A DNA stretch of 64,000 nucleotides from Pseudomonas baetica (GTDB lineage: Bacteria > Pseudomonadota > Gammaproteobacteria > Pseudomonadales > Pseudomonadaceae): the NCBI RefSeq assembly GCF_019733355.1, contig NZ_JAIHLQ010000028.1, positions 34,288 to 98,287 on the forward strand. Direction: 5' to 3'. Both the position numbers and the translations under genes were made by a program. Below the pieces are notes generated by a model. The model saw nothing but the letters and a program-made list of their open reading frames with translations. It was not told the origin of the DNA and ran no database searches. Positions 26,723 through 35,783 of this stretch are shown here, one piece after another (position 1 is the stretch's first letter; each line of letters begins with the position of its first letter).

Positions 26723-27934
26723 ATGTCACCCTGGCTGACGGTTGTGGGAATCGGTGAAGACGGCTTCAAGGGCTTGGGCAAAAACGCCCGACGAGCCCTG
26801 ATGGGCGCCTCGCGGATCGTCGGCGGCCAGCGGCAACTGGACTTGCTGCCGGTGTGCATTCGTGGCGAGCGACAGTTGTGGCCGAGCCCGTTTTCCCTGG
26901 CGCCGGTGCTGGGACAACACGGCGAGGCCGTCTGCGTGCTGGCCAGCGGTGACCCGATGTTCTACGGCGTTGGCGCCAGCCTCGCGCGTCAGGTGCCGAG
27001 CGACGAGATGCTGATTCTGCCCGCGCCTTCCTCCTGTTCGCTGGCCGCTGCCCGCCTCGGCTGGCCATTGCAGGACGTGGTGACGCTGTCACTGGTCGCC
27101 CGCCCGCTGACGGCGCTCAATGCCCAATTGTTCAGCGGCGTGCGCCTGTTGCTGTTGAGCAATGACGGGCAGAGCCCGGCGGCTGTGGCGGCGCTGTTGC
27201 GTGATCGTGGTTTTGGCGCGAGCCGGATGAGCGTTCTGGAGCATCTGGGCGGTGCGGCCGAGCGGCGGCTCGACAGCAGCGCCAATGACTGGAACAACGG
27301 GCCGACTGCCGATCTCAATGTGATTGCCATCGAATGCCTGGCCGACAGCCACACTCCGCGTCTGTCGCGCCTCGCTGGCCTGCCCGACTCGGCCTTCCAG
27401 CATGACGGTCAACTGACCAAGCGCGACGTGCGCGCCATCACCCTCGCCCGCCTCGCCCCGACGCCGGGCGAATTGCTTTGGGATGTCGGCGCCGGCAGCG
27501 GCTCGATCGGCATCGAATGGATGCGCACCCACCCGAGTTGCCGGGCGCTGGCCATCGAAGCCGATGAGGGCCGTCAGCAATTGATCGAACACAACCGCGA
27601 CGCGCTGGGTGTGCCGGGTCTGCAACTGATCCGTGGTCGTGCGCCGCAGGCTCTCGCAGGTCTGGAGCGCCCGGACGCGATTTTCATCGGTGGCGGTGTA
27701 ACCCGCGAAGGTGTCTTCGAGGCGTGCTGGCAACAGCTCAAACCCGGTGGCCGACTGGTCGCCAACGCGGTGACCCTGCAAAGCGAAATCACCTTGATGA
27801 ACTGGCGCGAACGTTACGGCGGTGAGCTGACGCGCATCCACGTCGCCCAGGCGCAACCACTGGGCGAGTTCGACACCTGGCGTCAGGCGTTGCCGATCAC
27901 CTTGCTCGATCTGGTCAAACCCCTCGATGCGTGA
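26723..27934 (+). CDS. cobL: Precorrin-6Y C5,15-methyltransferase (decarboxylating), CbiE-CbiT fusion
   Basis: CobL methylates C5 and C15 of precorrin-6Y and removes the C12 acetate carboxyl group. The 403-residue protein has an N-terminal CbiE methylase half (WLTVVGIGEDG, SGDPMFYGVG) and a C-terminal CbiT half (LLWDVGAGSGSIGIEWMRTH near residue 250; IFIGGGVTREGVF). The length fits the fused CobL type. It overlaps cbiD by 8 bases. Confidence 0.95.
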   Translation: MSPWLTVVGIGEDGFKGLGKNARRALMGASRIVGGQRQLDLLPVCIRGERQLWPSPFSLAPVLGQHGEAVCVLASGDPMFYGVGASLARQVPSDEMLILPAPSSCSLAAARLGWPLQDVVTLSLVARPLTALNAQLFSGVRLLLLSNDGQSPAAVAALLRDRGFGASRMSVLEHLGGAAERRLDSSANDWNNGPTADLNVIAIECLADSHTPRLSRLAGLPDSAFQHDGQLTKRDVRAITLARLAPTPGELLWDVGAGSGSIGIEWMRTHPSCRALAIEADEGRQQLIEHNRDALGVPGLQLIRGRAPQALAGLERPDAIFIGGGVTREGVFEACWQQLKPGGRLVANAVTLQSEITLMNWRERYGGELTRIHVAQAQPLGEFDTWRQALPITLLDLVKPLDA

Positions 27935-29024
27935 CGAAACCGCCGAACAACCCGCGCCACTGCGCAGCGGCCTGACCACCGGCAGTTGCGCCACGGCCAC
28001 CAGCCTCGCCGCCGCACGCCTGCTACTGGGCGGCACGGCGGCCGACGCCGTGCAAATCGTGCTGCCCAAAGGTAAACAGGTGCAGATGCGTCTGGAGTTC
28101 TGTCGACTGACCGACGACGGCGCGGAAGCCGGGACGATCAAGGATGCCGGCGACGATCCGGACGTGACCCACGGCGCGCTGCTTTACTCGCGGGTGCAAC
28201 TGATGACTGAGCCAGGCGTTCGTTTCATGGCCGGCAAAGGCGTTGGCACCGTGACCCGCCCGGGGCTGGTGCTGGCCGTGGGCGAACCGGCGATCAACCC
28301 GGTGCCACGCAAGATGATCAGCGACCACCTGAGCCTGCTCGCCGCCGAGACCGGTTACCGCGGCGGCTTCGAGGTCACGGTGAATGTCGAGGACGGTGAG
28401 GCGCTGGCGCTGAAAACCATGAACCCGCGCTTGGGCATTCTCGGCGGGCTGTCGATCCTCGGCACCAGCGGCATCGTTCGGCCGTTTTCCTGCGCGGCCT
28501 ACATTGCATCGATCCATCAAGGCATCGACGTCGCCAAGACCAACGGTTTTCTGCACATCGCGGCCTGCACTGGCAACGCCAGCGAAGACACCATGCGCCG
28601 GGTCTACGACCTGCCGGAAATCGCCCTGATCGAAATGGGCGACTTCGTCGGCGCCGTGCTCAAGCACCTGCGCAAGGTGCCTGTGGATAAACTCAGTGTG
28701 TGCGGCGGCTTCGGCAAGATCAGTAAATTGGCGGCCGGGCATATGGATCTGCACTCACGACATTCCAGCATCGACTTGCCGCAACTGGCCGAATGGGCCG
28801 CCGCCATCGGTGCCGATGAAGGTTTGCAGCGCGACATTCGTGCGGCGAACACCAGCCAGCAGGCATTGGCCTTGGCCAGTGCGGTGGGGATCGCGCTGGG
28901 CGATGAGGTGTGTCGCCATGCGCTGAATTTCGCCCGCAGCGTGGTGCCGGCGCAGGTACAGGTCGAAGTGTTTGCGATTGACCGTCAGGGCGGCATCGTC
29001 GGTCACGCAGGAGGGTTTGCATGA
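27927..29024 (+). CDS. cbiD: Cobalt-precorrin-5B C1-methyltransferase
   Basis: CbiD methylates C1 in the anaerobic route. Here it stands with CobG and no CobF is present, so it probably performs the C1 methylation in an otherwise aerobic pathway, as proposed for Pseudomonas. The 365-residue protein shows the family start LRSGLTTGSCATATSLAAA near residue 12 and GGFGKISKLAAGHMDLHSRHS near residue 260 (read as GGFGKISKLAAGHMD then LHSRHS). It overlaps both neighbours, with cobK by ATGA. Confidence 0.93.
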   Translation: MRDETAEQPAPLRSGLTTGSCATATSLAAARLLLGGTAADAVQIVLPKGKQVQMRLEFCRLTDDGAEAGTIKDAGDDPDVTHGALLYSRVQLMTEPGVRFMAGKGVGTVTRPGLVLAVGEPAINPVPRKMISDHLSLLAAETGYRGGFEVTVNVEDGEALALKTMNPRLGILGGLSILGTSGIVRPFSCAAYIASIHQGIDVAKTNGFLHIAACTGNASEDTMRRVYDLPEIALIEMGDFVGAVLKHLRKVPVDKLSVCGGFGKISKLAAGHMDLHSRHSSIDLPQLAEWAAAIGADEGLQRDIRAANTSQQALALASAVGIALGDEVCRHALNFARSVVPAQVQVEVFAIDRQGGIVGHAGGFA

Positions 29025-29746
29025 AGCGCATTTTGCTACTGGGCGGCGTGACCGAAGCACTGGCCATCGCCCGGACATTAGGGCCTTCGCACATTTACAG
29101 CCTGGCTGGGGTGGGCCGTGTGCCCACCGACCTGACCTGTCAGGTGCGCATCGGCGGCTACGGTGGCGCCCAAGGGCTGGCGCAATTCATCCGTGACGAA
29201 GGCATTGATCTGCTGTTCGACGCCACCCACCCCTATGCCGCGCAAATCAGCCAGAACGCTGCCACCGCCGCGCAACTGACCGGCCTCCCCTGCTGGGCCC
29301 TGCGCCGCCCCGCATGGCAGCCGCAACCGGGTGACGATTGGCGCGAAGTCAGCGACTGGGCCGAATTGATCAGCGCTCTGGTGCCGTTTCGCCGCCCACT
29401 GTTCACCCTCGGTCGCGAACCGTTGCAGCATCTGGACGAAATCCCGGCGGATCAATTCTGGACCCTGCGCGCCCTCGATGTTTATCCCGGCAACGAGCGT
29501 TGCGAAGTGATCGGCGCTCGCGGACCGTTTCTGCTGGAGGATGAACGGACGTTGTTCGAGCGCCAGCAGATCGATGTGCTGATCAGCAAGAACAGTGGCA
29601 GCACCGCGACCGAGCCGAAGCTTGAAGTGGCGCGCGAGCGTGGGGTGCCGGTTTTGGTTTTGAAGCGGCCGGGGTTGCCGGGGGTTGATCGGGAGTTTCT
29701 GTCGCTTCAAGAAACACTGGCTGCGTTGGAGGCAATCGACCTGTAA
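29021..29746 (+). CDS. cobK: Precorrin-6A reductase
   Basis: CobK reduces precorrin-6A to dihydro-precorrin-6 with NADPH. The 241-residue protein starts MKRILLLGGVTEALAIAR, a nucleotide-binding strand-loop, and contains DLLFDATHPYAAQIS near residue 66 and LISKNSGSTATEPKLEVARE near residue 187, both family signatures. It ends the rightward cob operon; no clear terminator follows before the toxin-antitoxin pair. Confidence 0.93.
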   Translation: MKRILLLGGVTEALAIARTLGPSHIYSLAGVGRVPTDLTCQVRIGGYGGAQGLAQFIRDEGIDLLFDATHPYAAQISQNAATAAQLTGLPCWALRRPAWQPQPGDDWREVSDWAELISALVPFRRPLFTLGREPLQHLDEIPADQFWTLRALDVYPGNERCEVIGARGPFLLEDERTLFERQQIDVLISKNSGSTATEPKLEVARERGVPVLVLKRPGLPGVDREFLSLQETLAALEAIDL

Positions 29747-29772
29747 GGCAAGATCCACAGCTTGCGTGATAA

Positions 29773-29788
29773 GTAACCTATTTGTTAC
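29773..29788. promoter_or_regulatory. Inverted repeat upstream of the toxin-antitoxin pair, possible operator
   Basis: The sequence gtaac-cctattt-type spacing-gttac forms a 5-bp inverted repeat with a 6-base centre just upstream of the toxin GTG start. Type II antitoxins usually repress their own operon through such sites. This is a short repeat and could be chance. Confidence 0.35.
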
Positions 29789-29802
29789 CTTCAGAGCCAG
29801 CC

Positions 29803-30138
29803 GTGATCACACTCGAAGAATATCTGCAGGAAGATGAATCAAGCCCGTTTGGCCGGTGGATTTCCACGCTGAACGTACAGGCGGCAATCAAGGTTTCTAA
29901 TGCAATGATTCGATTGGAAATGGGCAACACTTCCAACATCAAATCGTTCGACGGTCTAGGCGAATACAGAATCAATTGGGGACCAGGGTACAGAATCTAT
30001 CTCATACAAGAAGGAAAACGGCTGATCATTTTGTTCGGAGGAGGAGACAAATCCACACAAAAAAAAGACATCAAACAAGCGAAAGCGTTGATAGCCGAAT
30101 TTCGAACTCGAAAAAAAGCTGAACAGGACCGGAGGTAA
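29803..30138 (+). CDS. RelE/ParE (HigB-like) toxin of a type II toxin-antitoxin system
   Basis: The protein (111 residues from the GTG start VITLEEYLQEDE; a TTG 21 bases upstream is possible) belongs to the small 'addiction module killer' branch of the RelE/ParE superfamily. The diagnostic C-terminal half is visible: GEYRINWGPGYRIYLIQEGK followed by FGGGDKSTQKKDIKQAK. Members usually cleave mRNA at the ribosome. The antitoxin follows 4 bases later, with its ribosome site overlapping the toxin end. Toxin-first order is normal for this branch. The pair sits between cobK and the copper cluster, probably as an insertion. Confidence 0.9.
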   Translation: MITLEEYLQEDESSPFGRWISTLNVQAAIKVSNAMIRLEMGNTSNIKSFDGLGEYRINWGPGYRIYLIQEGKRLIILFGGGDKSTQKKDIKQAKALIAEFRTRKKAEQDRR

Positions 30139-30142
30139 TTTG

Positions 30143-30466
30143 ATGGTTCTCACTCGAAGCTACAAACATTCAATTGCAGAACGTGCCCAACGAGACCCGG
30201 AGTTTGCTCAAGCATTGCTGGATGAGGCCGCTACGCTGTTCCTCAATGGCGAACCAGAAATGGCGAGGATCATTTTGCGCGATCTTGTTAACGCGACGGT
30301 CGGCTTCGAAGAGCTTGCAAGGGAGACCCAAAAACCCAGTAAAAGCCTGCATCGAATGCTGTCAGCCAACGGTAATCCGAGCATGGACAACCTGGCCAAA
30401 ATATTTTCGGTAATCCGCGCTACGCTTGGTGTCGATATGCAGGTTCATGCCGTACCAGTGAACTGA
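30143..30466 (+). CDS. HTH antitoxin of the type II pair
   Basis: The 107-residue protein starts at the ATG 8 bases after a strong ggaggt site. It is the 'addiction module antidote' family: an N-terminal part with DEAATLFLNGEPEMARIILR, then a lambda-repressor-like helix-turn-helix (FEELARETQKPSKSLHRML, about 56-75). It should neutralise the upstream toxin and repress the operon. The 112 bases after it hold no gene I can support. Confidence 0.9.
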   Translation: MVLTRSYKHSIAERAQRDPEFAQALLDEAATLFLNGEPEMARIILRDLVNATVGFEELARETQKPSKSLHRMLSANGNPSMDNLAKIFSVIRATLGVDMQVHAVPVN

Positions 30467-30578
30467 GCACGTAATTGAAGAGTGCGCTGCGACACCAAAC
30501 CGCACGACGCTTTTTTACTTATCGGCCCCGATCAGGCTAAATAGCCGCGCCTGATCGCCCATCCAACGGATCTGTCCC

Positions 30579-30977
30579 ATGAACCGACAACGGCTAGCCA
30601 TTGCCTGGATCGCCTGCTTTGCAGTGCTGTTCAACATGCTTGCCATGCCGATGACGGGGGCGATGGCGCAAGCGGCCAATTCACCGGCCGAACAACTGCT
30701 GTGGAGCAGTTTCTGCACCGGCAGCGGGACGAAAATGGTGGCGATCAACATCGGCACCACGGATCAGAAAGCTCCGCCCAGCGACAGCCACTCCAACATG
30801 CAGCATTGCTGGTGTTGCTCGGGGTCGGCGCCTTTGGTGGCGCTGCCAGGGCATGCGCCGCCGCTGTATTTCGCCCGTTTTGAGAGCAATCGCAGCGTGG
30901 CACCCGCCTCACTGCAAACACCCACACCGCGCCAGCAATGGCCGAGCCTCAATCCCCGCGCTTCCCCTCTGGTTTGA
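30579..30977 (+). CDS. DUF2946 family protein, first copy
   Basis: This 132-residue protein starts with a hydrophobic signal-like segment (LAIAWIACFAVLFNMLAMPM) and carries the Cys/His cluster HSNMQHCWCCSG near residue 70 and a GHAPP segment, as in DUF2946 proteins that accompany copper genes. The Cys, His and Met residues suggest copper binding at the membrane or in the periplasm, which is an inference. It is the first of five co-oriented genes ending with the PepSY protein. The ribosome site is weak. Confidence 0.75.
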   Translation: MNRQRLAIAWIACFAVLFNMLAMPMTGAMAQAANSPAEQLLWSSFCTGSGTKMVAINIGTTDQKAPPSDSHSNMQHCWCCSGSAPLVALPGHAPPLYFARFESNRSVAPASLQTPTPRQQWPSLNPRASPLV

Positions 30978-31025
30978 TTTGTTCGCGCAATTGACCTGCG
31001 TTTCAAATCGTTCTGGAGAACTGCC

Positions 31026-31505
31026 ATGTTGAAAAAAATCATCGTCCTCGCTGCGTTGCTGTTGCCTGCGTGTTTTGCCCATGCCCATGAATACAAGGCC
31101 GGGGAGCTGGAAATCGCCCACCCGTGGTCGCAGGAACTGCCGCCCAACGCACCCACCGTCGCGGCGTATTTCGTGATTCATAACGCCGGAAAAACGGCCG
31201 ATCGACTCCTCAGTGTCGACTCGCCTATCGCCCCCGAAGCGCAATTGCACGAGCACGTGATGCAGGGCGATCTGATGAAGATGCAGCAAGTGCCGAGCGT
31301 AGACATTCCGGCCGGCGGCAAGGTGACGTTCGCGCCGATGGCCTATCACGTCATGCTGCTCAACCCGACCGATCGCAGCCTGCTCAGCGACGGCAAACGC
31401 TTTCCGCTGACGATGCATTTCGAGAAGGCCGGGGACGTCACCGTCGAAGTCGCCGTGCAGAAAAAACCGCCGCACGACATGCCGGAACACGCGCACGCCC
31501 AATAA
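31026..31505 (+). CDS. PCu(A)C-type periplasmic copper chaperone
   Basis: The 159-residue protein has a signal peptide (MLKKIIVLAALLLPACFAHA) and the PCu(A)C domain with Cu(I) ligands in LHEHVMQGDLMKM and YHVMLL, and a His-rich tail. PCu(A)C proteins hand Cu(I) to cytochrome oxidase assembly or receive it during uptake. It begins behind tggaga and sits between the two DUF2946 genes, upstream of the copper receptor, consistent with copper trafficking. Confidence 0.9.
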   Translation: MLKKIIVLAALLLPACFAHAHEYKAGELEIAHPWSQELPPNAPTVAAYFVIHNAGKTADRLLSVDSPIAPEAQLHEHVMQGDLMKMQQVPSVDIPAGGKVTFAPMAYHVMLLNPTDRSLLSDGKRFPLTMHFEKAGDVTVEVAVQKKPPHDMPEHAHAQ

Positions 31506-31526
31506 CCGATACGGTTAACGACGCCC

Positions 31527-31973
31527 ATGCGCCCGCTGAGCGCCAGGCCATCCCTGCAACGCCGTCAGACTGAACATCTGACCTGCGGCAGCTGGATCGC
31601 CCTGTTCGCCATGTTGATGATCTTCATCGGCCCACTGATTTCTCAGTCGATGCCGATGGATCAACACGCCTCGACCTCCATGCCGATGAGCATGGACATG
31701 GCGATGGACATGCCGGGCATGGAGCACGCCGGGCACGGCGCCAAGCCTTGCGCCGAACACTGCCCGCCGCAATCCTCGCACCACGCACTGTGGGAAAAGT
31801 GCGGCTATTGCAGCCTGCTGTTCAATTGCCCGGCGCTGACCGGCGGTGGCTCGTTCGCCGCATTCAGCATCGCCCACGCCAACACCTTCACCCCGCCCTC
31901 CCCGCGCCTGGGCCATGCCCGGCAAACCTTCTTCCCCGGCGCCCGCACCCGCGCCCCGCCCATCGCCGCGTAA
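31527..31973 (+). CDS. DUF2946 family protein, second copy, Met/His-rich
   Basis: The 148-residue protein has one N-terminal hydrophobic segment (WIALFAMLMIFIGPLIS) followed by a striking Met/His stretch (STSMPMSMDMAMDMPGMEHA) and a Cys-rich part (KCGYCSLLFNCPAL). Such Met motifs bind Cu(I). It is a diverged second copy of the gene 1 kb upstream. Its place directly before the copper receptor suggests a role in loading or sensing copper; no direct evidence is available. Confidence 0.75.
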   Translation: MRPLSARPSLQRRQTEHLTCGSWIALFAMLMIFIGPLISQSMPMDQHASTSMPMSMDMAMDMPGMEHAGHGAKPCAEHCPPQSSHHALWEKCGYCSLLFNCPALTGGGSFAAFSIAHANTFTPPSPRLGHARQTFFPGARTRAPPIAA

Positions 31974-32057
31974 ACACCCACCTCTGATTACACACGGTTG
32001 AGAAGACAGCTTCAGGCTGCCGGCCGTGTCGTTTACGACTGTTTGATGGAAATTGTC

Positions 32058-34175
32058 ATGTCCAGGTTTTCTGCTGTTCCACGCTCGGGCGCTGCCCAGG
32101 CGTCCTTCGCTTTGAACGAATCGCGTATTCGTTTCAGGCACGCGACCGCCGTCCTTTGCGGCGTCCTGCTGTCCCCTCTGGTGCTGGCCGATGATCACGC
32201 CGCACACGCGGATGAACTGAGCCCGACGGTGATCACCGCCATTGCGCCGAGTTCGCCACTGACGGTTGTCACCAACCCCAAGGATCCGCGCCAACCGGTG
32301 CCGGCCAGTGATGGCGGTGATTACCTGAAGACCATTCCGGGCTTCGCCCTGGTGCGCAACGGCGGTACCAACGGCGATCCGGTGCTGCGCGGCATGTTCG
32401 GTTCGCGGCTGAACATTCTCACCAACGGCAGCATGATGCTCGGCGCCTGCCCCGGCCGGATGGACGCGCCAACGTCGTACATCTCGCCGCAAACCTACGA
32501 CAAGCTCACCGTCATCAAAGGCCCGCAAACCGTGCTCTATGGCCCCGGCGCATCGGCCGGTACGGTGCTGTTCGACCGTGAGCCGGAGAGTTTCGGCGAA
32601 CTCGGCACGCGGGTGAACGCCAGCATTCTGGCCGGCTCCCACGGCCGTTTCGACAAAGTGGTCGATGCCGCTGCCGGCGGGCCGCTGGGCTATGTAAGGG
32701 TGATCGGCAACACCGCGCATTCCGACGACTATCGCGACGGCAACAATGACATCGTCGCTTCGCGCTACGACAAGTGGAACGGCGACGTGGCGCTCGGCTG
32801 GACCCCGGACGCCGACACCTTGATCGAGCTGACTGCCGGCAAGGGCGACGGCGAAGCCCGCTACGCCGGTCGCGGCATGGACGGTTCGCAGTTCCTGCGT
32901 GAAAGCCTCGGGCTGCGTTTCGAAAAATCCAACATCAGCGATGTGCTGGAGAAACTGGAAGCGCAGGTCTACTACAACTACGCCGACCATGTGATGGACA
33001 ACTACACCCTGCGCACGCCGTCCGGCACCGGGATGATGGCCGGGGCGATGGCGTCCAACGTCGACCGCCGAACCCTCGGCGCGCGGATCAAGGCCACCTG
33101 GCGCTGGGCCGATATCCAGTTGATCACCGGCCTCGATGCGCAGACCAACGAGCATCGCCAGCGCAAAGCGATGGGCATCGACACCTATAAGAACGTGCCG
33201 CGCAACAAGGACGCCGACTTCCACAACTACGGTGTGTTCAGCGAAATGACCTGGTACGCCGCCGACCGTGACCGACTGATCACGGGCGCTCGAATCGACC
33301 GTGCTTCAGCCAAGGATTATCGGCAGAGCACCGGTTCGGGAATGATGTCGCGCCCCAATCCAACCGCCGACAACACCCGCGCCGACACACTGCCAAGCGG
33401 CTTCGTCCGTTACGAGCATGACCTGGCCGACAGCCCGGCCACGCTCTTCGCCGGCCTAGGTCATGTGCAGCGTTTCCCGGATTACTGGGAACTGTTTTCG
33501 CCCAAGTCGGGCCCGGCGGGTTCGGTCAACGCGTTCGACTCGATCAAACCGGAAAAGACCACGCAGTTCGATTTCGGCGTGAACTACAAGAGCGCCGAAC
33601 TCGAAGCCTGGGCCTCCGGCTACATCGGCGTGGTGCGCGATTACATCCTGTTCGATTACACCCCCGGGATGATGGGCGCGACCTCCCGCGCCGAGAACAT
33701 CGACGCGCGGATCATGGGTGGTGAACTCGGTGCTGCTTACAAACTCACCGACCACTGGAAAGCCGATGCGACCCTGGCCTACGCCTGGGGCAAGAACAGC
33801 AGCGACGGCAAGGCACTGCCGCAGATGCCGCCGCTCGATGCACGTCTGGGCCTGACCTACAGCGAAGACAACTGGAGCGCCGGCGCACTGTGGAGGGTAG
33901 TGGCCGCGCAAAACCGTATCGACCAGAACAAGGGCAACGTGGTCGGCAAGGATTACGACAAGAGTTCGGGCTTCGGCGTGTTCTCGCTCAACGGTGCCTA
34001 CCGGATCAACAAGCACTGGAAGGTCAGCAGCGGCGTCGACAACCTGTTCGGCAAGGCTTACGCCGAACACCTGAACCTGGCGGGCAACGCCGGTTTCGGC
34101 TACCCGGCCAATGACCCGCAAGCCATCAACGAACCGGGGCGCACGCTCTGGACCAAGGTGGACATGAGTTTCTAA
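32058..34175 (+). CDS. oprC: OprC-type TonB-dependent copper receptor
   Basis: OprC/NosA-type outer-membrane receptors import copper. I start at ATG 32058 (705 residues), after the site tgga; the Met at 32046 is possible. A signal segment ends near LSPLVLADDHA. The plug and barrel are complete. Crystallised P. aeruginosa OprC binds copper through C143, M147, H323 and M325 (from memory). Here the CPGRM segment gives C131 and M135, and HVM gives H311 and M313: the same spacing with a constant offset of 12. It follows the PCu(A)C/DUF2946 genes and precedes a PepSY protein, forming one copper cluster. Confidence 0.92.
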   Translation: MSRFSAVPRSGAAQASFALNESRIRFRHATAVLCGVLLSPLVLADDHAAHADELSPTVITAIAPSSPLTVVTNPKDPRQPVPASDGGDYLKTIPGFALVRNGGTNGDPVLRGMFGSRLNILTNGSMMLGACPGRMDAPTSYISPQTYDKLTVIKGPQTVLYGPGASAGTVLFDREPESFGELGTRVNASILAGSHGRFDKVVDAAAGGPLGYVRVIGNTAHSDDYRDGNNDIVASRYDKWNGDVALGWTPDADTLIELTAGKGDGEARYAGRGMDGSQFLRESLGLRFEKSNISDVLEKLEAQVYYNYADHVMDNYTLRTPSGTGMMAGAMASNVDRRTLGARIKATWRWADIQLITGLDAQTNEHRQRKAMGIDTYKNVPRNKDADFHNYGVFSEMTWYAADRDRLITGARIDRASAKDYRQSTGSGMMSRPNPTADNTRADTLPSGFVRYEHDLADSPATLFAGLGHVQRFPDYWELFSPKSGPAGSVNAFDSIKPEKTTQFDFGVNYKSAELEAWASGYIGVVRDYILFDYTPGMMGATSRAENIDARIMGGELGAAYKLTDHWKADATLAYAWGKNSSDGKALPQMPPLDARLGLTYSEDNWSAGALWRVVAAQNRIDQNKGNVVGKDYDKSSGFGVFSLNGAYRINKHWKVSSGVDNLFGKAYAEHLNLAGNAGFGYPANDPQAINEPGRTLWTKVDMSF

Positions 34176-34265
34176 CGGAGCTGGCCCCCCGCTCCCACAA
34201 GGGCAATGCGGTGTTCCACCCAATGCAGAACAACTAAAAGATCCAAGCCAAGCGGAGCAAACGTG

Positions 34266-35645
34266 ATGCAAAAGCCCAAACCGAATTTCTACAACCTGGC
34301 CTGGCGTTGGCATTTCTATGCCGGTTTATTCGTCGCGCCCTTCATGGTGATGTTGGCCCTGACCGGCATCATTTACCTGTTCAAACCGCAGCTCGATTCG
34401 CTGATGTACAGCAGCCTGCTCAACGTCCCGGCCGGGCACCACACCGTTCCGGCCGACGATTTGCTACAACGGGTGAAAAGCGCTTACCCACAAGGCCAGG
34501 TCACGCAGTACCTGCCACCGCTGAACGGCGAACGCAGTGCGCAATTTGTCGTCAAGAACGCCGGGCACGAACTCAACGTGTTCATCGACCCGTACCACGG
34601 CGACATCCTCGGCGAGCAGGATGCCAAGCAGAACCTGCAAGCCATCGCCCGCGCGATTCATGGCGAATTGATGATCGGCACCGTAGGCGACCGATTGATC
34701 GAAATGGCCGCCGGTTGGGGGGTGGTGCTGGTGGTGTCGGGGCTTTTCCTGTGGTGGCCGCGCGGTCAGGCAGCCGGCATTCTCTGGCCGCGATTGAACA
34801 GTCGCGGCCGCGTGTTGTGGCGTGACCTGCACGCCGTCACCGGGTTCTGGGGCGCGACCCTGTTGCTGGTGATGCTGCTCAGTGGCATGACCTGGACCGG
34901 CTTCTGGGGCAAACAATACGCACAGGTGTGGAACGTGTTCCCGGCCGCCATGTGGGACAACGTGCCGACCTCTGACGTCGAGGCCCGCAGCCTCAACAGC
35001 GCCACCCGCCAGACCGTGCCATGGGCGATGGAAAACACGCCGATGCCGATGTCCGGCGACCACGCTGAACACATGGCCCACGGTGACGCCCACGCCGGCC
35101 CCGCCGCGCCTGCCATCAGCCTGCAAGCGGTGCAGGACATCGCCAACCAACGCAAGGTCGAGCCGGGTTACAGCATCACCCTGCCAACCACCGCCACCGG
35201 CGTATTCACCATCGCCGTGTTCGCCGATGACCCACGCAACGACGCCACCCTGCATGTCGATCAGTACACCGGCAAAGTCCTCGCCGATGTGCGCTTCGAA
35301 CAGTACGGCACGGTGGCCCGCGCCACCGAAATCGGCGTGATGCTGCACGAAGGCAAGATGTTCGGCACCTTCAACCAGATCGTCGTGCTGCTGATCTGCC
35401 TGATGATTTTGCTCAGCGCTGTCAGTGGTGTGGTGATCTGGTGGAAACGTCGGCCACAGGGCAAGTTCGGTGTGCCGCCGCTGCGTCATGACTTGCCGAA
35501 ATGGAAAACCGGGGTGGTGATCATGCTGACGCTGGCGGTGATATTTCCTCTGGTGGGGGCTTCGTTGGTGGTGGTGTGGTTGCTTGATCGGCTGCTGCTT
35601 GCGCGACTAGGCCGACAAACTGAATCTGCCTCACCTTCATCATGA
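34266..35645 (+). CDS. PepSY-domain inner-membrane protein of the copper cluster
   Basis: The 459-residue protein starts MQKPKPNFYNLAWRWHFYAG behind an agcggag site; an ATG 60 bases upstream lacks support. It has the PepSY_TM layout: a helix near residues 18-40, a periplasmic PepSY region, paired helices (WGVVLVVSGLFLWW; ATLLLVMLLSGMTW), a second large periplasmic loop and two C-terminal helices. Members often act as membrane reductases for TonB-imported metals. The second loop carries a His/Met insert (MPMSGDHAEHMAHGDAHAG), a likely copper site. It is the last gene of the cluster. Confidence 0.82.
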   Translation: MQKPKPNFYNLAWRWHFYAGLFVAPFMVMLALTGIIYLFKPQLDSLMYSSLLNVPAGHHTVPADDLLQRVKSAYPQGQVTQYLPPLNGERSAQFVVKNAGHELNVFIDPYHGDILGEQDAKQNLQAIARAIHGELMIGTVGDRLIEMAAGWGVVLVVSGLFLWWPRGQAAGILWPRLNSRGRVLWRDLHAVTGFWGATLLLVMLLSGMTWTGFWGKQYAQVWNVFPAAMWDNVPTSDVEARSLNSATRQTVPWAMENTPMPMSGDHAEHMAHGDAHAGPAAPAISLQAVQDIANQRKVEPGYSITLPTTATGVFTIAVFADDPRNDATLHVDQYTGKVLADVRFEQYGTVARATEIGVMLHEGKMFGTFNQIVVLLICLMILLSAVSGVVIWWKRRPQGKFGVPPLRHDLPKWKTGVVIMLTLAVIFPLVGASLVVVWLLDRLLLARLGRQTESASPSS

Positions 35646-35740
35646 GTCCGTCGAGATGCGCGTCTCAGGCAGTTCTATAAAATGCTGGCCTTATAAGTCG
35701 GCGATCAATAGTGTTACTGTATAACTCCAGCTTGCCATTC

Positions 35741-35773
35741 TGCCCGCGGCCAAAACGCTGCGGGCATTCTTTT
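35741..35773 (+). terminator. Probable terminator after the copper cluster
   Basis: Arms tgcccgc and gcgggca enclose a 12-base loop and are followed by ttctttt. It lies about 95 bases after the PepSY stop. Confidence 0.5.
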
Positions 35774-35783
35774 GAAGAAGTGA

